DNA from: Eustoma russellianum
Taxonomy: Eukaryota; Streptophyta; Magnoliopsida; Gentianales; Gentianaceae
Assembly (NCBI GenBank): GCA_036186865.1
Contig: AP025071.1
Span: 14,715,895 to 14,779,894, forward strand
Direction of reading: 5' to 3'
Length of the DNA: 64,000 nt
Positions 20,283 to 30,990 of this stretch are shown here, in pieces. Each line of letters begins with the position of its first letter. The first letter of the stretch is position 1. A model generated the notes under the pieces. It had not been told where the DNA came from. It saw nothing but the letters and a program-made list of their open reading frames with translations, and ran no database searches. A program made the position numbers and the translations under genes.

Positions 20283-22206
20283 TGTTATAATCCTATTTTT
20301 AATTAAGGATAAAAGGTCAATTGGGCCTAATTAATTAGAAAACATAATTTGATTAGGAAAATTTTCCCTAAACCCTAATCAAATTTCTATTTAATCATGT
20401 AACTCCCTCCCCACTCATCAAAGTCGGCCGCCTCTTTTCCCAGAGAAAAAGAACGACTCTTGCCATCACAACCACCAAGGCCGCCGGTTTTAAGAGAGAT
20501 GGAGGAGCACCCTCAACCCCGATCAACCCTTCAAACGCGTAGTAAACTGCCTTTAATTGCTAGGTAGGTGCCCTCTTAACATCCGTTGAATGTAAAAATC
20601 GATAATCTTTAATTTCTTTATGAACACGAGATCGTGCATTAGTATTTGTGATTGTATAGATGTTTATTATTTGATTATACGTATATGTGATGAGATGTAT
20701 GTCCGTATATATGATTGTATATGTATATATATGTATGATGCTATTTTCGTATGGAAACTTGAAAAGATTTGATTTTTGATGTGCGTGTAAATACCAGAAT
20801 CGTAGGAAGAAGTGCTTGTGCCAGCGGCGCGTGGCCGGTGGTGGTGGGCTATGGCCACGTGCTGCCGGATGGAGGAACAAGGGAGTTGAAGGGGGACTGA
20901 GGGAGGGGCGGCCCGTGGCCGGTGGTGGTGGGCTATGACCACGTGCTGCCGGATGGAGGAACAAGGGAGTTGAAGGGGAGGCTGAGAGAGGGGAGGCGCT
21001 GGCCAAAGGGGGGGCGGCTGAGAGGTGGGGGTCTGAGGGAGAGGGAGGGGTGCGCTGGTTAGGGGGTACGCTTGGGGGTGGGGCTGCAGGGGGGAATGCT
21101 GCGGTCTGGGGGGCTGAGGGAGAGAGGAGAGAGGGGGCGGGAGTGAGGGAGGGGGAGAGTCGCACGGGAGAGTGAGGGAGTTTGGAATTGCAGGAAAGGA
21201 GGGAATTGCAGGGAGCAATAGGGGAAGGGTAGATGAATTTCAGGGGGAAGGTTCTGAGAACGAAAAGTAATAAGGAAAAGGAAAAAGAGAAGGAAAAGAA
21301 AAAAAAGAAAGAAAAAGAAAAGAAAAGGATAAAGAAGAAGAAAAGGAAAGGAAAAGTAAATGAAGGATTCCGTGTATGATTTCTGTGCATTCATGCATCA
21401 CGACATTGCATATATGATATGTTCTGTTCCGTTCTGTTTTGTTCTGTTAGGATATGCGAGACGTAAGTCGCATATCTGATCTGTTGCGTTCCGTTCCATT
21501 CTGTTAGGACCTGGGATCATGCATTGCACGATTAGATGAATGTTTTTGAGAAGGTAGGTTTATCATGCATCACGTATGTAACATTGCATTTCACGCTCAT
21601 TTTGCACGATTATGTGTTTGACTGTTTTAACGATAGCTTTGACTGTTTTAAGAAGTTTGACTATTATACGTATTTGTGAAAACGTGGACAGTCTATTTTC
21701 GTATTAACGTACTTATATGTATTTCACTACTATCCTAGCATGTATGATCTCACAGGGCCGATGCAGGCAGGGTACCTACTGAGTGATGTTTTTGTCGCTC
21801 ACACCGTTCGTTTTGTTTTATTGCAGACGATTCAGGGTATGATTACATATAGGTTGGAGAGAACTCTGAATGGGCTCATTGAGACACGTAGACTGGTTGA
21901 TGACCGATGATCAAGAAAAGAGGAAGTTTTATTCTATTTATTATTTCATTGAGGACTTAGCTTAGAGATTTAATTTTTCGTACTTTATGATGTCGATAAG
22001 GGATTTTGACTTGATGTTGACTTTATATGATTTTGGGGATTTTACTTTTGATTTAGGGTTTTTGAGTTGATTTAATTCGCTTCCGCAATCGAATACTCTG
22101 TCGTTTTGTTAAGTGCAGGGGTTTCGTACAGACGCCTTGTATATCCCTTAGTGGAATACGGCGGGCGTACCGGTTCTGACCTTAGGGTTCGGGACGGGGC
22201 GCTATA
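20283..22206 (+). repeat. 5' LTR of G1
   Basis: TGTTATAATCC to GGGGCGCTATA (CTACA in the 3' copy, so the CA terminus has mutated). Contains a G-rich block at 20820-21180 that includes an imperfect tandem duplication of about 85 bp (repeated GTGGCCGGTGGTGGTGGGC), then an A/G tract at 21270-21360. Inside are T-rich words GTTCTGTTCCGTTCTG repeated at 21420-21510. The long antisense Pro/Ser-rich ORF over the G-rich block is a composition effect. Confidence 0.93.
20820..21180 (+). repeat. G-rich block with quadruplex potential in the G1 LTR
   Basis: Dense runs of 3-7 G on the plus strand (for example GGGGGTGGGG at about 21074, and repeated GAGGGAGGGG), enough for several overlapping G-quadruplex motifs. 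The block is repeated in the 3' LTR at about 26260-26600. It lies in the LTR transcript region, but no function is shown. Confidence 0.7.
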
Positions 22207-22220
22207 GGTGGTATCAGAGC
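22207..22220 (+). other. Primer-binding site of G1
   Basis: GGTGGTATCAGAGC directly after the 5' LTR; complementary to initiator tRNA-Met. Confidence 0.9.
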
Positions 22221-22224
22221 CGAG

Positions 22225-22480
22225 GCTCTAGATCTACTGCGGAAACATAGAATTAAGAAATGATCTTAGACGTAAGAGATGACTATAGACTTAAGTTTTG
22301 ATGGTAGATGTAAGCTCGATCTTAGACTAAGTTTGATTCTAGACATAGGCTGTGATCTGAGGCTAAGTTTGATTCTAGACATAAGCTGTGATCTGAGACT
22401 AAGTTTGATTCTAGATGTAAGCTATGATCTGAGACTAAGTTTGACCTAGAGTAAGTTTGATTTAGACTAAGTGATGATCG
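22225..22480 (+). repeat. Leader minisatellite block 1 of G1
   Basis: Begins with CTCTAGATCTACTGCGGAAAC, then imperfect repeats of about 36 bp built on CTAAGTTTGATTCTAGACATAAG and CTGTGATCTGAG; about four good copies at 22318-22450 and poorer ones before. Reverse-strand relatives lie in G0 at 775-890. Confidence 0.8.
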
Positions 22481-22606
22481 GACTAGGGGCACGATTGATT
22501 TCTATTTTCGTTTTGTTTATCTGTATTTGACTGTTTTCTATTTCTTGAGTTGTATATTTGCTGAAATGCCCTTGGCCAAAACTGAAAATTTCCTTGTCGT
22601 AGCAAA

Positions 22607-22923
22607 ATGCCACCAAGAAGGATGAACGATAGGAACGGCAATAGAAATCCTTTTGAGAATAGGGCTCCACCGCAGGTCGTGCTTCCCCAGGCCCTGATCG
22701 ACGCACTACTGGTCATGGCCTAAGCTGTGGCACAACAACATCGGCAGCCACATGCTCCATCACCACCGCACTCGGACTTGAGACTCTTCTAAAACAGATG
22801 CAGAGGAGTGGTGGTGCAACACAACGGACACGGCTGATCACTTGGATCTAATTTCAGAATGAGTTTAAGAGGTATTACGTGCCGACAGTACGATCTTCAG
22901 AGCATGACTCTAGATCCATGGCG
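22607..22923 (+). pseudogene. gag remnant of G1
   Basis: ATG at 22607 opens MPPRRMNDRNGNRNPFENRA, typical of plant gypsy Gag starts, and runs 38 codons to a TAA at 22721-22723. Downstream, in another frame, FQNEFKRYYVPTVR is visible, the start of the retrotransposon Gag domain. The remnant then ends abruptly in a second copy of the PBS-proximal leader. G0 has the same truncation, so this was already fixed in the family before these copies inserted. Confidence 0.75.
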
Positions 22924-23260
22924 GAAATATAGAATTAGGCCATGATATTAGAAAATAAGTTACGATTTTGCATCTAAGTCACAATCTTAGACATAAGTGA
23001 TGATTTGAACGTAAGCGATAATCATGAACATAGGTACTGATCTCAGTTATAAGCGATGATCCTGAACATAAGGCGCGATCTTAGATATAAATAACGATCT
23101 CGATTAAGAGTTGACTTTAGACATAAGTACTAATTTAGTAATAAATGTTGATTATGTACTAATTATGATTTGGAAATAAGACGTGATCTTAGACTTAAGA
23201 AATGCTAAGAACGATCCTAGAAATAAGTTATGATCTTAAACTTAAGAAGTCGATCGGTTT
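22897..23260 (+). repeat. Second leader copy and minisatellite block 2 of G1
   Basis: TCAGAGCATGACTCTAGATC and the following GCGGAAATATAGAATTAGG repeat the end of the PBS and the leader at 22214-22257. About 300 bp of imperfect 20-22 bp units with GATCTTAGACATAAGT-like words follow. The gag remnant is therefore bracketed by direct copies of the leader. Confidence 0.75.
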
Positions 23261-25690
23261 TGAAACACGTATACCTAGAATATCCCATACGATTCTCCCT
23301 TATCTAAGGTTGATCATAACTCTCTAAGCTATGATCTTGTGACCCTAGTTGAATACTATATATTTGATTTGAATGAATTACAATGTTAACCAGAATACCC
23401 TACTACAAACTTTAGTTGACATATTAATGGGTCAGACAGTAACTCGGGTTGCCTTACCATAACTGCAACATGGCACTTAGTACCATTAGGGTAAAGTAAA
23501 GCGGGTCCACATCTCTACTCGTACGGTAACTTCAGAGCAGGCTTAGGTCTAAGTTGGGACCATAGCTGCTAAGAAATGAATTATAGTAGTATGATAAATA
23601 CTAAGAGATGATTTATAGTTGAATAATGGAAACTAAATAGTGATTAGCGTTATAATCAGTAGAGTTTAGTTAATGATATTGTACAAAGGAATTTATAGTG
23701 TAGGGTTAAGATGTTGAATGTAGAGTAACCAAAATAGGTCGACGATATTAGTCTTATTAGAGGCACTGAACAATAGCGACATGCGAGAATCGACTATAGT
23801 ATGTGCCTTGGAATAATGTATCCTTACAAAATTGTGGGTCAAGTGTTGACATTCGGAACATTTGGTATGAATCTAGTAGGCTTGAATCGAAATAGAGTAA
23901 GCATGAACCAGTAATGGTTGCTTGTTCAGGTGAGATTTAACTAGGATAATTAGCGGTTCAAATAACCAAGTAAAGAAATACAGTGGATCAGTATGGCGCA
24001 CGGAAGCATGATGAATTAGAACACCTTAAGTCGATAAATATTTAGTGTGCCATGCTAGGATTGCACAATTTAAGATAGGAATTGTATCATAGTAGGCGAA
24101 TGTTAGACTTATAAGAAACGATACATAGACGGATTGTTCTTTTGAAAATAAGGATGGATTATAGAAATTTACGAAATATTGAACTATTATTTCTCTAGCA
24201 GATAGATATTTTGTATAAGCATGTACACCGAGTTATGCCTATATTTTACAGGGACTTCAACATCATTAAGTCACATTTGTTTATATAGTATATTAAACTT
24301 TACCAGACTAATTTTGTTTCCGTACTTGTAAATCAGCCTAAAACAATTTCAATTCTTTTGACGACCTTAAAAAGGGGAAAACTTTTAAAATATAGATGTT
24401 CTTGGAAAAACGATGTGTTTATATATATATATTTCTTACATAACATTTCAAATTTTCGTTTTTGTTATATCTATTTTTTTGTCAAAATTAATTTAATTTG
24501 ATGGCTATCGATATCGCAAGCAGTTTAACTGTTAAAATATTTTTGAAGTTATTTATTTGCTTGCGATGACTTACTTAACTTTTGTGAAAAAAGGGGTAAC
24601 TTTCAAAAGATATACCTGTTTTTGAAAAACCAAAGGTACTATATTCAAGTCGTTTCATAAAACCTTATATTATTAAGTTTTCAACTGTTTGGACGCAATT
24701 TTACCAAAATGCCTTACGAAAAAAAGTTATATCATCGTTTTTAAAATGGTCATTTGAGATATCGCGTTGCGAAAACAAAGCTATGATATTTTGAGTTTTG
24801 TGTTTACACAAAAAAAATTAGAAAGTGCAATATTTTAAATATTTAAAGCTACATTCAAAATTATAGCTATTGAAGCTACTTTTCTTTTAGCTTGAAGAAA
24901 GATATGTCCATACGCACATTTCGTATACTAGCCTGCTAACAATACCTCTGAGAAATTAAGAGCATGATCATAGAGCTAGTACGTAAAGTGTATAAGAACT
25001 GATTTTGAAGACTTGTTTGTATTAAGGAAGGGTAACGGTTACCATATGGGCATACACCAAGGATGTTATTATGATTAATTATTTAGAGGATGAATCATAT
25101 GTCATAAGTTTAAGGATCCGGTATTGTAGATTGCAATAAGTTGAATAATACACGTCAAGTGGTATAAGTGGAAGTTGTAAGCACTAATTATAGAGAATTA
25201 AGGATTTAACCCTATAAGGACTAGATCATCTTGTGAGATGCTAGTGATGACTAAATTAAATTGTACTAGAGTACAATGTATTCCGAGAAATACAAGCAGC
25301 TTCAGGGATGAGTCTTGTGAACAAAGTGTTGAGTTAAAGATTGTACTACACCTAGGAACTGATTTTAGAGGGTAGCTCATGATAGCAAATGTAAGTACGA
25401 TATAGATCGACGATTAAGTTATGAAGCTAGTATAATGACGATACCCTTAAGGTTGATTCGAGAACTATAAGAAAAATAGGTTACGATCCATCAGGCGGAG
25501 GACAATGGATTTAAAGATTACATTGTAAATATACACACTGAATAAATTGAGGACTTAGGCCTGTATCGAGAAAGTGAAGTGGGTAACATATCGGATTACG
25601 TAAGGGATACTAAGTTTGTTCATGATCTAGGTAAATGAATTTTGTAAGACCACTAAGTTACCCATTACATAACACATAAGTTTCGAGGAC
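23261..25690 (+). other. Internal non-coding region of G1
   Basis: About 2.4 kb with stops in all frames and no RT, integrase or protease motif that I can find. A few words near 25560-25690 (ending in the CGAGGACGAAAC word) recall the end of gypsy pol. Probably decayed internal sequence kept as spacer, as in LARD elements. Confidence 0.6.
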
Positions 25691-25702
25691 GAAACTTTTT
25701 GT

Positions 25703-25715
25703 AAGGGGGAGAGAA
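25703..25715 (+). other. Polypurine tract of G1
   Basis: AAGGGGGAGAGAA ends exactly at the 3' LTR start (25716). The preceding CGAGGACGAAAC is the motif usual before the PPT of Tekay/Del-like elements. Confidence 0.88.
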
Positions 25716-27639
25716 TGTTATAATCCTATTTTTAATTAAGGGTAAAAAGGTCAATTGGGCCTAATTAATTAGAAAACCTAATTCGATTAGGAAAATTTTT
25801 CCTAAACCCTAATCAAATTTCTATTTAATCACGTAGCTCCCTCCCCACTCATCAAAGTCGGCCGCCTCTTTTCCCAGAGAAAAAGAACGACTCTTGCCAT
25901 CACAACCACCAAGGCCGCCGGTTTTAAGAGAGATAGAGGAGCACCCTCAACCCCGATCAACCCTTCAAACACGTAGTAAACTGCCTTTAATTGCCAGATA
26001 GGTGCCTCCTTAACATCCGTTGAATGTAAAAATCGATAATCTTTAATTTCTTTATGAACACAAGATCGTGCATTAGTATTTGTGATTGTATAGATGTTTG
26101 ATTATTAGATTATAGGTATATGTGATGAGCTGTATGTCCGTATATATGATTGTATATGTATATATATGTATGATGCTATTTTCGTATGGAAACTTGAAAA
26201 AGGTTTTATTTTTGATGTGCGTGTGAATACCGGAATCGTAGGAAGAAGTGCTTGTGCCAGCGGCGCGTGACCGGTGGTGGTGGGCTATGACCACGTGCTG
26301 CCAGATGGAGGAACAAGGGAGTGGAAGGGGGGCTGAGGGAGGGGCGGCGCGTGGCCGGTGGTGGTGGGCTATGACTATGTGCTGCCGGATAGAGGAACAA
26401 GGGAGTTGAAAGGGGGCTGAGGGAGGGGAGGCGCTGGCCAAAGGGGGGGCGGCTGAGAGGTGGGGGGTCTGAGGGAGAGGGAGGCGTGCGCTGGTTAGGG
26501 GGTGCGCTTGGGGGTGGGGCTGCAGGGGGGAATGCTGCGGTCTGGGGGCTGAGGGAGAGAGGAGAGAGGGGGCGGGAGTGAGGGAGGAGGAGAGTCGCAC
26601 GGGAGAGTGAGGGAGTTTGGAATTGCAGGGAAGGAGGGAATTGCAGGGAGCAATAGGGGAAGGGTAGATGAATTTCAGGGGGAAGGTTCTGAGAACGAAA
26701 AGTAATAAGGAAAAGGAAAAAGAGAAGGAAAAGAAAAAAAGAAAGAAAAAGAAAAGAAAAGGATAAAGAAGAAGAAAAGGAAAGGAAAAGTAAATGAAGG
26801 ATTCCGTGTATGATTTCTGTGCATTCATGCATCACGACATTGCAAATATGATATGTTCTGTTCCGTTCTGTTTTGTTCTGTTAGGATATGCGAGACGTAA
26901 GTCGCATATCTGATCTGTTGCGTTCCGTTCCGTTCTGTTAGGACCTGGGATCATGCATTACACGATTAGATGAATGTTTTTGAGAAGGTAGGTTTATCAT
27001 GCATCACGTATGTGACATTGCATTTCACGCTCATTTTGCACGATTATGTGTTTGACTGTTTTAACGATAGCTTTGACTGTTTTAAGAAGTTTGACCGTTA
27101 TACGTATTTATGAAAACGTGGACAGTCTATTTTCGTATTAACGTACTTATATGTATTTCACTACTGTCCTAGCATGTATGATCTCACAGGGCCGATGCAG
27201 GCAGGGTACCTACTGAGTGATGTTTTTGTCGCTCACACCGTTCGTTTTGTTTTATTGCAGACGATTCAGGGTATGATTACATATGGGTTGGAGAGGACTC
27301 TGAATGGGCTCATTGGGACACGTAGACTGGTTGATGACCGATGATCAAGAAAAGAGGAAGTTTTATTCTATTTATTATTTCATTGAGGACTTAGATTAGG
27401 GATTTCATTTTTCGTACTTTATGATGTCGATAATGGATTTTGACTTGATGTTGACTTTATATGATTTTGGGGATTTTACTTTTGATTTAGGGTTTTGAAT
27501 TGATTTAATTCGCTTCCGCAATCGAATACTCTGTCGTTTTGTTAAGTGTAGGGGTTTCGTACAGACGCCTTGTATATCCCTTAGTGGAATACGGCGGGCG
27601 TACCGGTTCTGACCCTAGGGTTCGGGACGGGGCGCTACA
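25716..27639 (+). repeat. 3' LTR of G1
   Basis: Same length as the 5' copy, TGTTATAATCC to GGGGCGCTACA, with scattered substitutions and single-base indels, including in the G-rich block (26260-26600) and the A/G tract. Confidence 0.93.
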
Positions 27640-27717
27640 TTGACTCTGCCACAAACTTTTTCTTATTGCTTGCTTCTATCTTTTTGATGTTGCTGCTGCT
27701 CTCCTATACTTCCAACA
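27640..27717 (-). repeat. 5' LTR of F, right part (after G1)
   Basis: TTGACTCTGCC... to ATACTTCCAACA continues the LTR broken at 20282 and matches 15899-15976 of the left LTR. TTGAC at its start is the G1 target duplication. Confidence 0.88.
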
Positions 27718-27959
27718 TGTTCTTCCTTAGTTCTGCGAGTTAGAACAATTGGAAGCCTTTTTGGGTCGTGGCTAAGCCATCTTGATAAAGGAACATGTTT
27801 TGATTTTGTACGTGAATGGCTCCTCTGTTCACTGCCGAAAACACAGATAATAGGAAACCACTTCTTTGATTTGATAGTGAAATCTAATGGGCAGAGCCAG
27901 AGGTGTGTTATCATGTTTGGGTTTTGTTAAACATGGACTTGGATTCGATAGAGTTGAAA
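27718..27959. other. Unassigned sequence between F and H
   Basis: 242 bp of balanced-composition sequence holding the F duplication (27718-27722) and the H duplication TGAAA (27955-27959). It is part of the host locus into which both elements went. A minus-strand frame is open through it but continues into the F LTR, and I recognise no protein. Confidence 0.5.
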
Positions 27960-28192
27960 CGTTAGCAATCCCGGATAATCAGGGATTGATGACTGTGATC
28001 AAGATGGATTCCATGCTATCATAGACAGGATTTTATTGTAAATTATTGTGATTAGGTGTAATTGATTTAATTCTTTGTATAGGTGACAAAGTAGTCCTAT
28101 AAGATCAACCAATGTAATATGTGAAAATTCATTGAGAAATATAATGCAAACGTTTCTGCACAGTTGTGCATTTTACCCTACCATATTTAACA
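27960..28192 (+). repeat. 5' LTR of H and adjoining PBS
   Basis: From CGTTAGCAATCCCGG to ATATTTAACA, matching 54017-54248. The PBS follows at 28193 as TGGTACCCGAGC, a variant of the tRNA-Met complement. Confidence 0.88.
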
Positions 28193-28629
28193 TGGTACCC
28201 GAGCAGGTTATTATCAAACATGTTTTTTTGATCCGTGACTGTCTCAGATTCTTGAATCCATCATTGCCATAAAAATATCTTAGATCAAGTACCATTTATT
28301 TCCTAGTCTGAGTATTCGTTTGAGGCTCAGACTTGTGAGTTCTTCATTCCCATCAACATACCTTCCATCAAGTCCCATATCTGCTCTAACCTTTACCGTC
28401 TGAGGCTCAGAGCTTGAGCTTCATTGCCTCAATATACCAATCCTGGCCTGCCAAGGTCAAGGCATCAACTACTCTGTTTTTTTCCCCTGCAACCAATAAC
28501 CATCATGTCAGAAATACCAGAAAGTTCTGAAGGAAATTCTGGAACGTCAGAAAGCAAGTCTAACTTCCCTGTAAATTTGGACTAGTCCAAACAATTTTCC
28601 CCGTTTCCTACAACAGAATATGAATATTC

Positions 28630-29600
28630 CATCAGCACCAATCATGACAGCAAATCTTGTGTTAAAGGTGAAATTAAATAGCACAAACTACAGCCTGTAG
28701 TGTAGGTTAATGAAGATGGCACTTGGAGGAAGGGAGAAGAGCTCCCATATCACTGAATTCCTCCACCCCCTTCCTACAGATGCGTCCTATCCAGGATGGG
28801 AACAACAGGATCAATTAGTATGCACATGACAAATTGATAATATCGATGACAGTTTGGTAAACAATGTATCCCAATACTCCACTGCTAAAGCCTTATGGGA
28901 TGGCCTAGCAGTTGCTTACAGGTCTGGCAGTGACCCGCTTCAAATATTTGACCTACACAAACAGTGTTACACCATCAAACAGGACAATCGATCTACTTTG
29001 GGATTAGTTTCAAGGAATCTGGATGACAATCGATTCTATGGACCCCGATCACATGGAATCACCACAAGGTATTGCTACCTACGCCAAAAAGATTCAAGAA
29101 CAGATATTATATCAACTGCTCTTAGTAGTTGATGATAGGTTTGCAGAAACCAAAAAGGAAATTCTGAAAACAAAACTCAGGCCAACGGTAGAGACTGCGT
29201 ACAATGAACTCCGCCGCTCTGACATTCAGAAAGAGTTTTAACCATCACCCCATCAGATCTGAGATCATCATCTGGGGTTGGACACGGGTTGGTGGTCAAG
29301 CCACCAGCAGATACCAGTAAATCACGAGGGATATGGGGTCATTCTACCCCACGCTCAGAGTCACCATCATGGCGAGGGGGAGATGACAAATCAATGGAAT
29401 GAAACCACTGTAAAAGAAAAGGCCATAGCAAGGACAGGTGCTTCAATCTTCATGGGTATCCTGATTGGTGGGAAGATTTCAAGAAGAAGGCCCAAGCATT
29501 CGTCGCCCAAAGCACTAGGGGCAGTCATTCTGACAACAGGCAGGACTCAGAGGGTCATAACCGTAGAAAATCTGAAGAGAAGGAAAGAATAGCCATGGCG
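28630..29600 (+). pseudogene. gag of copia element H
   Basis: Opens with a NYSL-type motif (about 28685), where a TAG stands in the position normally coding the next aromatic residue. Then come ALWDGLAVAYRS (UBN2-type capsid region) and, at about 29405-29450, a zinc-knuckle region reading NHCKRKGHSKDRC in which a TGA replaces the first cysteine codon. HGYPDWW after the knuckle is typical of copia Gag. At least three frame changes occur. Not translatable as one protein. Confidence 0.82.
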
Positions 29601-29929
29601 GCCACTGGAAGTGAAGGAGGCAACAAAGATGAAAGTGGCGCAGGAGGTAGCGGGGCTGTGGTTGAAAACCCTAGCCCTCACTCTCTTTTATATACACCAC
29701 AATTTATATTTTACCCCCTGAACTCCCTGCCTCCACAAAGTGTGCCCCTCAGTTTATTACATATGCTGGTGCAGTCCTTGTATTTCCACTTAATTCACCC
29801 GAATCCCAAACATTCCTCTTACCCCTTTAATGATCCTAAACTCCTCTGAAATGCCAAATTTACCCCATCAGCAGCTTGTTTTACCCAAACAGCCCACAAA
29901 TTCCCATTGTAACACAGTACAAACCATCT

Positions 29930-30990
29930 CACAATGGATATTTGACTGCGGTGCTACCGATACAATGACATCTGATCCTTCTGAACTCTTTACACACACA
30001 CACCATATACCAAAACTGTCGTTGTAACTGCTGATGGGGCCTCACCCCCAGTTAGAAATGGAGGCACTATCTCTATTACACCCAACCTTACATTAAAAAA
30101 TTGCCTTTATGTTTCCTCTCTCTACCAAATTATTGTCTATTAGTCAACTTACCAACACTCTTAATTGTATCGTACTCATGTATCCTACTTTTTTGCCTTG
30201 TACAGGACATTCGTACGGGGGCGATCATTGGGCTTGGTACTGAGCGTCATGGACTGTAGTATGTTAATGCAGCGGTACAACAGGGACAGTCTAATCTTGC
30301 TACAGGAACAGCTGAACGACAGGTGTGGTTATGGCATCGCCGATTAGGGCATCCTTCCTTTGGCTACTTAAAACACCTTTTTCCTACCTTGTTTACATCT
30401 CAAACTCATATTTTTCTTGTGATACTTGCCTCCGGGTGAAACATACTCAGGCATCATATCATGCCAATAATACTCGAGTCAATCGTATGTTTTCATTAGT
30501 TCACTCTGATATATGGGGTCTTTCACCTTGTAATACCCCACTTGGCTTCCGTTACTATGTGAATTTTGTTGATGATTTCTCTCACATGACGTGGCTATAT
30601 ATCTTGAAACACAAATCAGAGGCTCCCCAGAAATTTATTCAATTTTACAATATGATTGACACACAGTTTGATACAAAGATCCAAACCCTTCGATCTGACA
30701 ACGGAGGAATATCTTGATAGTGCTTTGGCACAATTCTTTAGTACTCATGGCATTATACATTAGATGTCTTGCTCACATACACCTTAACAAAATGGCGTCG
30801 CCGAACGAAAAAATAGAATTCTTCTCGAAATGACCCGAGATATGATGTTTGACTCTAATGTCCCAAAAAGTTTCTGGCCGGAGGCTGTATCTACAGCAAA
30901 TTATCTTGTTAACCGCCTTCCAACTAGAATTCTTCACTATCAAACACCACTCCAAGTCCTTTCCTCCCAACACACTTTACCCTCACTTTA
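29930..30990 (+). pseudogene. protease and integrase of copia element H
   Basis: The protease site reads FDCGATDTMT (about 29940), so the catalytic Asp is kept but the usual Ser of DSG is Cys. The integrase zinc finger (WHRRLGH at about 30330, CDTC at about 30420) and the core motifs VHSDIWG (30500), RSDNGG (30700) and GVAERKNR (30790) are all visible. Frames break near 30710, where bases are missing after the second Asp, and again in the zinc-finger region. Confidence 0.85.

Larger units (their letters stand above)
20283..27639 (+). mobile_element. Non-autonomous gypsy-like element G1
   Basis: 7357 bp, LTRs 20283-22206 and 25716-27639 (1924 bp each), TSD TTGAC at 20278-20282 and 27640-27644. 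The other F LTR gives the empty site (CACTGACTCTGCC, near 15898). PBS and PPT are both present. The internal 3.5 kb has only a short gag remnant and no protease, RT or integrase. The ending (CGAGGACGAAA word, then AAGGGGGAGAGAATG) is typical of Tekay/Del-type chromoviruses. Structure fits a LARD-like element dependent on an autonomous relative. LTRs are about 97-98% identical by eye. Confidence 0.93.
15065..27717 (-). mobile_element. Decayed copia element F (minus strand), split by G1
   Basis: Minus-strand copia element with LTRs at 15065-15976 and 19848-27717, the latter interrupted by G1 (20283-27639). The target duplication is AGTTC (15060-15064) against TGTTC (27718-27722), one mismatch. 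Removing G1, the element is about 5.3 kb. Pieces of RNase H, RT, integrase, protease and gag are recognisable in that plus-strand order, but every one has stops or shifts. It is the oldest well-delimited element in this part of the window. Confidence 0.88.

Noticed and set aside
20560..21390. Long minus-strand ORF (276 codons) rich in Phe, Pro and Ser in the G1 LTR, repeated at 26073-26828
   Set aside because: It is the complement of a G-rich and A/G-rich LTR block; low complexity, different frames in the two LTRs after small indels, no domain. Treated as composition artefact.
27663..27914. Minus-strand 83-codon ORF as a possible host exon
   Set aside because: It starts in the host spacer but runs through the F LTR, so the reading frame is not a conserved unit; no recognised domain or splice context.
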